Positions 1-5,653 of a stretch of 8,189 bases of DNA are shown here, in pieces. Source of the stretch: Acidobacteriota bacterium (GTDB lineage: Bacteria > Acidobacteriota > HRBIN11); the NCBI GenBank assembly GCA_030550225.1, contig JAUQPV010000103.1, forward strand, positions 1-8,189, given 5' to 3'. The position numbers and the translations under genes are program-made. A model generated the notes under the pieces. The model was not told the DNA's origin, ran no database searches, and worked only from the letters and a program-made list of their open reading frames with translations. The first letter of the stretch is position 1; each line of letters opens with the position of its first letter.

Positions 1-123
1 GGGCGACACCGACCCGTTTGGGAGACGGCCTCCGAACATGGCGGCCAACATGACGACCGGCTCCGGCAGACGGACGTCGGGATGGTTTCTGGCGTTCTGG
101 GGGTCGGAGGCATTCACCTACCC

Positions 124-151
124 GGTAGGCCACGACTTGGGACAGCCTACC
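124..151 (+). other. Perfect 7-bp inverted repeat in the leader before pncB
   Basis: GGTAGGC (124-130) and GCCTACC (145-151) are exact reverse complements separated by a 14-base loop. The hairpin lies 113 bases upstream of the pncB start. No T-run follows, so it is not a typical intrinsic terminator. It could be a terminator remnant of an upstream gene, a regulator site or an RNA hairpin. The sequence alone does not decide, and I do not recognise a known NAD-regulator operator or riboswitch here. Confidence 0.4.
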
Positions 152-173
152 ATCCAGCACCGAACACCTGCCT

Positions 174-250
174 CCCCAATCCGCAATTCGCGATCCGCAA
201 TCCCCCTTGCATCCCGCGTCCCGCATCCTGTATCTTGCATCCTGCATCTT
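174..250 (+). repeat. Degenerate heptanucleotide tandem repeat, 11 units
   Basis: Read in steps of seven from base 174, the sequence divides into 11 consecutive heptamers without a phase break. The first units resemble CCGCAAT, and the last six resemble GCATCCT (variants GCATCCC, GCGTCCC, GTATCTT, GCATCTT). The array ends 14 bases before the pncB ATG. The unit type changes gradually along the array, as in short tandem repeats that grow by slippage and then mutate. It is non-coding. Frame 1 runs open through it, but the translation is a low-complexity Pro/Cys/His string. The rest of the leader (1-123 and 152-173) shows nothing I can name. Confidence 0.7.
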
Positions 251-264
251 ATAAGGCGCCGCCG

Positions 265-1629
265 ATGAGTGACTGGAAGTCTCCCTGGGTCGATCCTCAC
301 TGGTGTCTGGCTGTCGACCTCTATGAGATCTCGATGGCCGCCGGTTACTGGGAAGCCGAGATGTTCTTTCCGGCGACCTTCGAGATGAGCTTCCGTCACA
401 TGCCCCCGAACCGGGGTTTCCTGGTCGCCTGCGGCATCGAGACGGCCCTTCATTACATCACGAACCTCCGCTTCGACGATGCGGCCATTGCCTACCTTCG
501 GTCTGTGCCCAACTTTGCCCGTCTGCCGGAGGGTTTCTGGGACTACCTACGGCACTTTCAGTTTACCGGCCGCGTGCGGGCCGTCCCGGAGGGGACCCTC
601 GTGTTCCCGCATGAGCCTGTCTTGGTCGTGACGGCACCCCTGCCGGAGGCGCAGATCCTGGAGAGCTTCGTCCTGGCCGTCCTCAACTTCCAGACGATGG
701 TCGCCACGAAGGCCGCCCGTGTCGTCCAGGCGGCCCGGGGCCGGGGCGTCGTCGAGTTTGGCCTCCGGCGGGCCCACAGTCCGGAGGCCGGTTTCTGGGC
801 CGCCCGGGCGGCCTACGTCGGCGGGTGCATCGGGACGTCCAACCTGCAAGCCGGCTTTGCCTTCGGGATTCCCGTCTCGGGGACGATGGCCCACTCATGG
901 GTCCTGGCCCATACCTCCGAGGAGGAGGCCTTCCGTCACTTTCAACGGCTCTTTCCCGAGCATACAATTTTGTTAATCGACACCTTCGATACCCTCGAAG
1001 GCGCTCGCAAGGCTGTCCGACTGGGGATCCCCTTTCGGGCCGTCCGGGTCGATAGCGGCAACCTGGCCGACCTGACCCGGGAAGTCCGCCGGATTTTGGA
1101 CGAGGCGGGCCTCCGGGACGTGAAGATCATCCTTAGCGGGGACTTGAACGAGTACATCATCGACGAACTCCTGACGGCCGGTGTCCCAGCCGACCTCTTC
1201 GGCGTCGGGACCGACCTGGTGACGTCCAAGGACGCCCCGGCGATGACGGGCAACTACAAGCTCGTCGAGTGGCAGTCGGGCCGGACCCGACATCCCCGAA
1301 TGAAGACGAGCCCCGGCAAGCAGACGCTCCCGGGTCGCAAGCAGGTCTACCGCTTCGCTGGACCGGACGGCCGGTGGACTCACGACGTCATCGCTCTGGA
1401 GGACGAGCCCATCGAGGGCGGAATGCCTCTGCTACGGACCTATATCGAGAAGGGGGCCTGGGTCGCCGAACTGCCGTCCCTGAGCGAGACCCAGCGGTAC
1501 GTGCGGGACCAACTGGAGCGGCTCCCCGAGCCGTACCGCCGTCTCCGGGACCCGGCCGTCTATCCGGTCCACCTGAGTCCCGGCCTGACCGAGCTGGTCG
1601 AGCGGCTCCGGGAGGGGAAACCCGTATGA
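265..1629 (+). CDS. pncB: Nicotinate phosphoribosyltransferase
   Basis: Catalyses nicotinate + PRPP (with ATP) to nicotinate mononucleotide, the committed step of the Preiss-Handler NAD salvage route in the cytoplasm. The protein has 454 residues, normal for the family. Visible family motifs are DLYEISM (18-24), NRGFLVACG near 49-57, the EFGLRR stretch (164-169), GTSN (190-193), and SGTMAHS (205-211) with His210, the likely phosphorylated histidine. Further motifs are DTFDT (239-243), VDSGNL (262-267), SGDLNEY (291-297) and GVGTDLVTS (313-321). The frame is open from base 1, but homology starts at residue ~14 of the ATG at 265, and the upstream part is the heptamer array, so 265 is the start. 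AAGG at 253-256 is a modest ribosome-binding site, eight bases before ATG. The stop overlaps the era start. Function is confident. Confidence 0.96.
   Translation: MSDWKSPWVDPHWCLAVDLYEISMAAGYWEAEMFFPATFEMSFRHMPPNRGFLVACGIETALHYITNLRFDDAAIAYLRSVPNFARLPEGFWDYLRHFQFTGRVRAVPEGTLVFPHEPVLVVTAPLPEAQILESFVLAVLNFQTMVATKAARVVQAARGRGVVEFGLRRAHSPEAGFWAARAAYVGGCIGTSNLQAGFAFGIPVSGTMAHSWVLAHTSEEEAFRHFQRLFPEHTILLIDTFDTLEGARKAVRLGIPFRAVRVDSGNLADLTREVRRILDEAGLRDVKIILSGDLNEYIIDELLTAGVPADLFGVGTDLVTSKDAPAMTGNYKLVEWQSGRTRHPRMKTSPGKQTLPGRKQVYRFAGPDGRWTHDVIALEDEPIEGGMPLLRTYIEKGAWVAELPSLSETQRYVRDQLERLPEPYRRLRDPAVYPVHLSPGLTELVERLREGKPV
1611..1617 (+). promoter_or_regulatory. Ribosome-binding site of era inside pncB
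   Basis: GGAGGGG lies in the last codons of pncB and ends eight bases before the era ATG at 1626. It is the strongest Shine-Dalgarno in the window. It supports the ATGA-overlap start rather than the longer open frame that begins at 1269 inside pncB. Confidence 0.75.
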
Positions 1630-2570
1630 AGAAGGCGGTATCTCAACCCCCGGCACCGGAGACGTGGACCCCGCCCCCCGGCTTTCGGGCAGGGATCGTC
1701 TCCCTCGTCGGTCAGACGAATGTCGGCAAGTCGACCCTCCTGAATCGTATCCTGGGTCGGAAGGTCGCCATCGTATCGCCCAAGCCCCAGACGACCCGGA
1801 CCCGCATCACGGGCGTCCTGACCCGGCCGGAGGGCCAGATCGTCTTTTGGGACACGCCGGGGATCCACGAGCCCCACTTTGAGCTCAACAAGCGGATGGT
1901 CCAGATCGCTTACGCCTGTCTCCGCAACGTGGACCTCATCGGCTGGGTCATCGACGTCGAACGGGAGGCATACCGGCCGTACGAGCCCATCCTGAACCTC
2001 CTGCGGGAAGTCCAAGCCGAAACGCCCGTCTTCCTCATCATCAACAAGATCGACCGAGTCCCCAAGCAGGAGGTCCTGCCTGTCATCGACCGGTACCGTC
2101 AGCTGATGGACTTCCGGGAGATCGTACCCGTCTCGGCTCTCCGGGGGACGAACGTCGAGGACCTCGTCCGGACGATCCTGAAATACCTCCCGGAGGGCCC
2201 GCCCCTGTTTCCGCCGGGTCAATGGACTGACGCCGACGAGAGCTTTCTCATCGCCGAACTGATTCGGGAGAAGATCTTCCAATACACCCGCCAGGAAGTC
2301 CCTTACTGTACGGCCGTCCACGTCCAGAAGGTCGAAGACAAAGGCCACGTCCTGGTCGTCTATGCCGACATCTGGGTCGAGAAAGACTCCCAGAAGGGGA
2401 TCCTCATCGGCCAGGGCGGCCAGATGCTCAAGCGTATCGGGACCCGGGCCCGCCAGGAGATCGAAGCCCTCCTGGGTCAGCACGTGTACTTAGACCTCCA
2501 GGTCCGGGTCCGGGAGAAATGGCGTCAGCGACCCTCCGACCTGGACCTGCTGGGGATTCGGTGGGAGTGA
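1626..2570 (+). CDS. era: GTPase Era, ribosome small-subunit assembly factor
   Basis: An essential-type GTPase that binds the 3' end of 16S rRNA and helps mature the 30S subunit, acting in the cytoplasm and at the membrane. It has 314 residues, the usual Era size. The GTPase domain shows G1 GQTNVGKST (29-37), G2 Thr in PQTTRTRITG (54-63), G3 DTPG (76-79), G4 NKID (140-143) and G5 SAL (170-172). The C-terminal KH domain carries the family signature around 254-272 (DSQKGILIGQGGQMLKRIG) with the GxxG RNA-binding loop at 262-265. The N-terminus has ~20 extra Pro-rich residues before the first β-strand. The ATG overlaps the pncB stop (ATGA, 1626-1629), so translation is probably coupled. All nucleotide-binding motifs are intact. 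Confidence 0.97.
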   Translation: MKKAVSQPPAPETWTPPPGFRAGIVSLVGQTNVGKSTLLNRILGRKVAIVSPKPQTTRTRITGVLTRPEGQIVFWDTPGIHEPHFELNKRMVQIAYACLRNVDLIGWVIDVEREAYRPYEPILNLLREVQAETPVFLIINKIDRVPKQEVLPVIDRYRQLMDFREIVPVSALRGTNVEDLVRTILKYLPEGPPLFPPGQWTDADESFLIAELIREKIFQYTRQEVPYCTAVHVQKVEDKGHVLVVYADIWVEKDSQKGILIGQGGQMLKRIGTRARQEIEALLGQHVYLDLQVRVREKWRQRPSDLDLLGIRWE

Positions 2571-2573
2571 GGG

Positions 2574-2605
2574 CCGAACTGCCGAATTCCCGAACTCCCG
2601 AACCC
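2574..2605 (+). repeat. Degenerate octanucleotide tandem repeat, 4 units
   Basis: Four consecutive octamers of the form CCGAAYYS (CCGAACTG, CCGAATTC, CCGAACTC, CCGAACCC) fill most of the 45-base gap between era and the next gene. They end ten bases before the ATG at 2616. The array is analogous to the heptamer array before pncB but uses a different unit and period. It leaves only a weak GGAA (2606-2609) as a ribosome-binding site for the downstream gene. Confidence 0.6.
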
Positions 2606-2615
2606 GGAAACGCCC

Positions 2616-3965
2616 ATGCAAGAGCATCGTCGAGACGTCATACGTAAGCTGGTCCACATGACGATGGGCCTCTTTGCACTCTTGCTCCGGTACCTGACGC
2701 CCTGGCAGGCGGCCCTGTGTGCCCTGGCGGCCTTGGCCCACAACGTATGGCTTCTGCCGAGGCTGTGGGGCCGCTACCTCTATCGGTCCGATGAACAGAC
2801 CCCGGGGAGGGTCCCCATCGGGATCATCGCCTACCCGCTGTCGGTCCTCTTGCTGATCCTCGTCTTTGGGTCCTATCCCTACGTCGTCGCCGCCGCTTGG
2901 GCCATGATGGCCTTCGGGGACGGTCTGGCCGGCCTGATGGGGCCCTGGGTCGGACAGATCCGATGGCCCTGGCACTCGAAAAAGACCGTCGAGGGAAGCC
3001 TGGCATACGTCGGCGGTGCCTTTTTAGGAAGCTGGGCCCTGCTCCTGTGGACGACCGGCGGTCGGGTCCCGCCGGGCCTGCCCCTGCGGGACGAAGCGGC
3101 CTTCTTCTTGTGGGTCCCCTTGGCCGTGAGCCTGCTGACGGCGGGCCTGGAGGCCCTGGACCTGCGGCTCAACGACAACCTGACGATCCCCCTGAGCGCC
3201 GGGGCCTTGCTCTATATAGCCTATCACGTCCCTTGGGACGACCTGGCGTGGACGCCCTCGGTCGCCCAAGTCCTGTTAGGCTTGGGCCTCAACTGGATCA
3301 TCGGGGGTACGGCGTGGAGCCTCGGTTGGGTCAGCCCCTCGGGGTTCTGGTCCGGTTGGGTCATCGGGGTCGTGACGTTCCTGACTGGCGGATGGCGGGC
3401 TTACCTGCTCTTGCTGGCCCTCTTCGTCGGCGGAAGCCTGGCGACCCGATGGGCGCGGGACGTGAAGGCGGCCCGGGGTCTGGCTGAGTCGCCTCGGGAC
3501 TGGCGGAGCGCCGTCGCCAAAGCGGGTCTGCCGGCCCTGCTGGCGGTCTGGTGGGCCCTGGCCCCGACGGGCCATCGGACCTGGATCGCCGCCGGCCTCG
3601 TGGCGGCCTATGCGGCCGGCCTGATGGATACGGTCGCCAGCGAGGTCGGGAAAGGCTTCGGCGGCCCGGCCTTCCTGTGGTGGGCCGGCCGTTCGGTCCC
3701 GGTCGGCACGCCGGGCGCCGTTTCCCTCGTCGGGACGGCCGCCGGCTTGGCCGCCGGGGCCGGCCTCGTCGGCCTGGGTGCCGGGCTTTGGGGTCTCCCG
3801 GTCGCCTGGGTGCCTTGGATGATCGTCGCCGTGGCCGTCGCCAATTTTTTGGAATCCTTCCTGGGACATACCTTACGGTCTCGGGGCCTGGCGACGGCTT
3901 ACGAACTGAACGCTGTCCTGGTCGTCCTGGCGGCCGTCCTGGCGATGGGCGCCGTCCGGCCGTAG
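2616..3965 (+). CDS. Fused phytol/dolichol kinase-like and DUF92 (VTE6-like) membrane protein
   Basis: A 449-residue, very hydrophobic polytopic membrane protein with two domains. Residues ~9-205 resemble the phytol kinase/dolichol kinase/CDP-diglyceride family: RKLVH (10-14), FGDG (100-103), KKTVEGS (122-128) and LNDNLTIPLSAG (185-196). Residues ~217-449 resemble DUF92 (TMEM19/VTE6): SPSGFWSG (240-247), FVGGSLATR (270-278), DTVASEVGK (338-346), PVGTPGAVSLVGT (362-374), ESFLG (413-417) and the NAVL helix at the C-terminus. In plants the separate homologues are VTE5, which phosphorylates phytol using CTP or UTP, and VTE6, which makes phytyl diphosphate. I infer a bifunctional prenyl-alcohol to prenyl-diphosphate kinase, substrate unknown. 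It probably belongs to the pncB-era transcript. Domain calls are good; substrate is speculative. Confidence 0.82.
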   Translation: MQEHRRDVIRKLVHMTMGLFALLLRYLTPWQAALCALAALAHNVWLLPRLWGRYLYRSDEQTPGRVPIGIIAYPLSVLLLILVFGSYPYVVAAAWAMMAFGDGLAGLMGPWVGQIRWPWHSKKTVEGSLAYVGGAFLGSWALLLWTTGGRVPPGLPLRDEAAFFLWVPLAVSLLTAGLEALDLRLNDNLTIPLSAGALLYIAYHVPWDDLAWTPSVAQVLLGLGLNWIIGGTAWSLGWVSPSGFWSGWVIGVVTFLTGGWRAYLLLLALFVGGSLATRWARDVKAARGLAESPRDWRSAVAKAGLPALLAVWWALAPTGHRTWIAAGLVAAYAAGLMDTVASEVGKGFGGPAFLWWAGRSVPVGTPGAVSLVGTAAGLAAGAGLVGLGAGLWGLPVAWVPWMIVAVAVANFLESFLGHTLRSRGLATAYELNAVLVVLAAVLAMGAVRP

Positions 3966-4013
3966 GGGACTTGCTTCAGGAAGCGACCCGGGCGTAGCAT
4001 TTAGAGTGTCCCC
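3965..4013 (+). other. Nested inverted repeats just after the kinase fusion gene
   Basis: GGGGAC (3965-3970, starting on the last base of the stop codon) pairs with GTCCCC (4008-4013). Nested inside is GCTTCAGGAAGC (3973-3984), itself a perfect small hairpin. The outer arms are 37 bases apart. No T-run follows, so an intrinsic terminator is not convincing. It may be a Rho-dependent 3' structure or chance pairing in GC-rich DNA. Confidence 0.25.
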
Positions 4014-4022
4014 CGATTCATC

Positions 4023-4047
4023 GCCGGGATGCCGGGGATTTCGGGAT
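4023..4047 (+). repeat. Short GCCGGGAT-like micro-repeat, 3 units
   Basis: Three copies of a CGGGAT core, with period eight to nine (GCCGGGAT, then GCCGGGGAT, then TTCGGGAT), lie in the 127-base gap before the 72-residue gene. It is weaker than the arrays at 174-250 and 2574-2605 but of the same kind. Confidence 0.35.
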
Positions 4048-4060
4048 AGGCCGACCTATC
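4045..4060 (+). other. Perfect 6-bp hairpin with 4-base loop upstream of the small-protein cassette
   Basis: GATAGG (4045-4050), loop CCGA, CCTATC (4055-4060). It ends 32 bases before the ATG at 4093, where a promoter-proximal operator or leader hairpin would sit. No clear -35/-10 pair accompanies it. It is a candidate autoregulatory site for the downstream two-gene cassette. Confidence 0.35.
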
Positions 4061-4092
4061 GACCGCTACTGCTGAAATCGTCGGAGCATATC

Positions 4093-4311
4093 ATGACAGT
4101 CCGCAACGCTGGCGAGGCCTCGGAGGTCGTGCGCCGGTTTTTGGAGCAAATGGGTTGGTCTTTGTTTATTTTCCCCCGCCGGGCGGAAAGGACCGATGAC
4201 CGGTGGGTCGTAGAGATGATTGTTGGAATGAAGGTTATGCAATTCGAAGTCGATGACGAGGGACAAATCGTAAGTTACAGGACGGTGAATGAGCCCTATG
4301 TCCCGCCTTGA
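4093..4311 (+). CDS. 72-residue unknown protein, partner of the HEPN-like gene
   Basis: I do not recognise this family. The predicted layout is one amphipathic helix (residues ~6-21) followed by β-strand-like stretches (22-28, 37-53, 58-64), an α+β small domain. The segment around FEVDDEGQIVSYR (51-63) has the flavour of PepSY- or GvpO-like β-hairpins, but I cannot assign it. It has no signal peptide, membrane helix or cysteine. The start is chosen because GGAG (4083-4086) lies six bases upstream. A longer GTG frame from 4006 would translate repeat DNA. GC is about 54% by hand count (119 of 219), well below its neighbours. It is followed 20 bases later by the PaREP1/HEPN-like gene, and the two look like one unit. 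Confidence 0.75.
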   Translation: MTVRNAGEASEVVRRFLEQMGWSLFIFPRRAERTDDRWVVEMIVGMKVMQFEVDDEGQIVSYRTVNEPYVPP

Positions 4312-4321
4312 ATCCCGAGAT

Positions 4322-4325
4322 GGAG
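4322..4325 (+). promoter_or_regulatory. Ribosome-binding site that fixes the HEPN-like gene start
   Basis: GGAG is followed by six bases and then ATGAC at 4332. The same arrangement (GGAG, six bases, ATGAC) precedes the 72-residue gene at 4083-4097, and 16 of 22 bases match when the two initiation regions are aligned. This favours ATG 4332 over the in-frame TTG at 4308 and ATG at 4320. Confidence 0.6.
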
Positions 4326-4331
4326 CAAGTC

Positions 4332-4733
4332 ATGACGGCTCGGCCATCAGAAGTCGAGGATTACGTTCGGCGTTCCGACCATTACTGGCGGCAGGCCTTG
4401 GAACGGCTCAAGGCGGGTCAGTGGGAAAAGGCCTCCGAACTGGCCTGGGGCAGTGTCGTGGAGCGGGTCAAGGCGCTGGCTCGGCTCTGGAGCCAGGCGG
4501 AGCTCCGGAGCCATCGAGAAGTTCGCGAGTTCATCAAGCGGGCCGCCCTTCAAAACGCGGATGAGGCTCTCTACCGGGCCTTCCGAGAGGCCGAAAGTCT
4601 ACATATCAATTTTTATGAATCATTTTTCGACCCTGAAGAAGTGCGGCAAACCTTCGTCGCCATCCAAGAACTCTTGGCCCGGCTCGATAGCTATCTTCAT
4701 CCAGCCAGCGGTCCTGCTCCCACCGCGTCTTAA
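4332..4733 (+). CDS. PaREP1/HEPN-like helical protein
   Basis: A 133-residue all-helical protein resembling the PaREP1 family, which is classed with the HEPN superfamily. The pattern is an N-terminal helix, then a tetratricopeptide-like stretch with LKAGQWEKASELAWGSVVE (26-44) and KALARLW (47-53). A helix ending in LHINFYESFF (90-99) and a C-terminal helix (101-121) follow. R85 and H91 (R, five residues, H) fit the RX4-6H motif of RNase-type HEPN domains. Whether this one is catalytic is not known. The region encoding residues ~88-99 is locally AT-rich. A small gene lies directly upstream with a near-identical ribosome-binding region, which suggests co-expression, as in toxin-antitoxin or chaperone-like pairs. 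The usual nucleotidyltransferase (MNT) partner is absent. Family assignment is fairly confident; role is inferred. Confidence 0.75.
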   Translation: MTARPSEVEDYVRRSDHYWRQALERLKAGQWEKASELAWGSVVERVKALARLWSQAELRSHREVREFIKRAALQNADEALYRAFREAESLHINFYESFFDPEEVRQTFVAIQELLARLDSYLHPASGPAPTAS

Positions 4734-4769
4734 GGGGTGGTGGCCCTGGGGAATGGGAGGAGACCTTAG

Positions 4770-4774
4770 AAGGA
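4770..4774 (+). promoter_or_regulatory. Ribosome-binding site of fdhD
   Basis: AAGGA ends six bases before the ATG at 4781. The 47-base gap after the HEPN-like stop holds no other structure I can support, so fdhD could be read from the cassette promoter. Confidence 0.6.
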
Positions 4775-4780
4775 CTTTCC

Positions 4781-5644
4781 ATGACCGAGCGGCCCGGTAG
4801 CACGACCCGTGTCCCCGTCTTGGAAATCTGCGACGGCCGTCCGCGGCGTCGGGACGATGAGCTGGCGACCGAGGAGCCCCTGGAGGTTCGGGTCCTGACG
4901 CTCTCGGCAGGCCGGTGGGCCTGTCATCGGGTCGCCGTGACGCTCCGGACACCGGGCCACGACTTCGAGCTGGCCGCCGGATTTCTCTATTCAGAAGGCG
5001 TCATCTCCGACCCACGGGCCATCGCCCGCATTGCATACTGCACGGACCCCGACGAGCCCCAGCAGTACAACGTCGTCAACGTATATCTGGAGCCGGGCGT
5101 CCCCTTCGACCCGGAACGCCTGAGTCGGCACGTATATACGAATTCCAGCTGCGGCGTCTGTGGCAAGGCCGCCCTGGAGTCCATCCGGGTCGTATGTCCC
5201 CGCCCTCCGGTGGGCGACTTCCGGCTATCTCCAGACTTCTTTCGGAGCCTCCCCGAGGCCCTTCAGTCGGCCCAGCGCATCTTTGCCCGGACGGGGGGTC
5301 TCCATGCGTCCGCTTTATTTGACCGGGACGGCCGTCTGATCCTGCTTCGGGAAGACGTCGGCCGCCATAATGCCATGGACAAGCTCGTCGGTGCCCTTCT
5401 CTTAGAAGACCGCTTGCCGGCCTCGAATACGGTCGTCCTCGTCAGCGGCCGGGCGAGCTTCGAGCTCGTCCAGAAGGCTCTCCTGGCCGGCATCCCGGTC
5501 CTGGCCGCCGTCGGTGCCCCCAGCAGTCTGGCCGTCGACGTGGCCCGGGCATTCGGGATGACCCTCATCGGCTTCCTACGAGAAGGCCGCTTTAACGTCT
5601 ATACGGGCCCCGAACGGATTCAAGGGGGGATGGGTGACGGGTGA
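4781..5644 (+). CDS. fdhD: FdhD sulfurtransferase for formate dehydrogenase maturation
   Basis: FdhD passes sulfur from a cysteine desulfurase (IscS in E. coli) to the bis-MGD molybdenum cofactor, which is required for formate dehydrogenase activity. It is cytoplasmic. The 287 residues fit the family. Visible motifs are TEEPLEVRV (30-38), TPGHDFELAAGFLYSEG (57-73), the essential redox pair C124-GV-C127 in NSSCGVCGKA, TGGLHASALFD (171-181), EDVGRHNAMDKLVG (191-204), SGRASFELVQKA (222-233) and AVGAPSSLAVD (243-253). The N-terminal ~25 residues are variable and polar. No formate dehydrogenase or molybdopterin gene is in the window, so its client enzyme must be encoded elsewhere. It ends five bases from the stop of the convergent RND gene. 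Confidence 0.95.
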   Translation: MTERPGSTTRVPVLEICDGRPRRRDDELATEEPLEVRVLTLSAGRWACHRVAVTLRTPGHDFELAAGFLYSEGVISDPRAIARIAYCTDPDEPQQYNVVNVYLEPGVPFDPERLSRHVYTNSSCGVCGKAALESIRVVCPRPPVGDFRLSPDFFRSLPEALQSAQRIFARTGGLHASALFDRDGRLILLREDVGRHNAMDKLVGALLLEDRLPASNTVVLVSGRASFELVQKALLAGIPVLAAVGAPSSLAVDVARAFGMTLIGFLREGRFNVYTGPERIQGGMGDG

Positions 5645-5653
5645 CGAGATCAC
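5641..5653. other. Palindromic junction holding both convergent stop codons
   Basis: GTGA (5641-5644) and TCAC (5650-5653) form an inverted repeat with a five-base spacer. The + strand TGA of fdhD and the - strand TGA of the RND gene sit symmetrically in it. A further CTCCG/CGGAG hairpin (5653-5668) lies just inside the RND gene. No T-run is present on either strand, so neither gene shows an intrinsic terminator here. Confidence 0.4.

Noticed and set aside
174..250. CRISPR-like array
   Set aside because: The units are seven bases long, contiguous and degenerate, with no spacers.
250..255. TATAAG as a -10 promoter element for pncB
   Set aside because: It would start transcription only a few bases before the ATG and has no matching -35 hexamer. 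The same bases serve better as the weak AAGG ribosome-binding site.
1..264. N-terminal extension of pncB: frame 1 is open from base 1, with an alternative start at 82
   Set aside because: The translation is low-complexity repeat-derived sequence without homology to the family. The ATG at 265 gives a normal-length enzyme and has AAGG upstream.
1560..2483. 307-residue open frame on the - strand opposite era
   Set aside because: An Asp/Leu-rich antisense shadow. All five GTPase motifs lie on the + strand.
4006..4092. GTG-initiated longer form of the 72-residue protein
   Set aside because: It would translate the hairpin and micro-repeat region and has no ribosome-binding site. ATG 4093 has GGAG at good spacing.
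4308..4331. TTG start overlapping the previous stop for the HEPN-like gene
   Set aside because: A GGAG six bases before ATG 4332, matching the preceding gene, is a better start. The eight extra residues add no recognisable feature.
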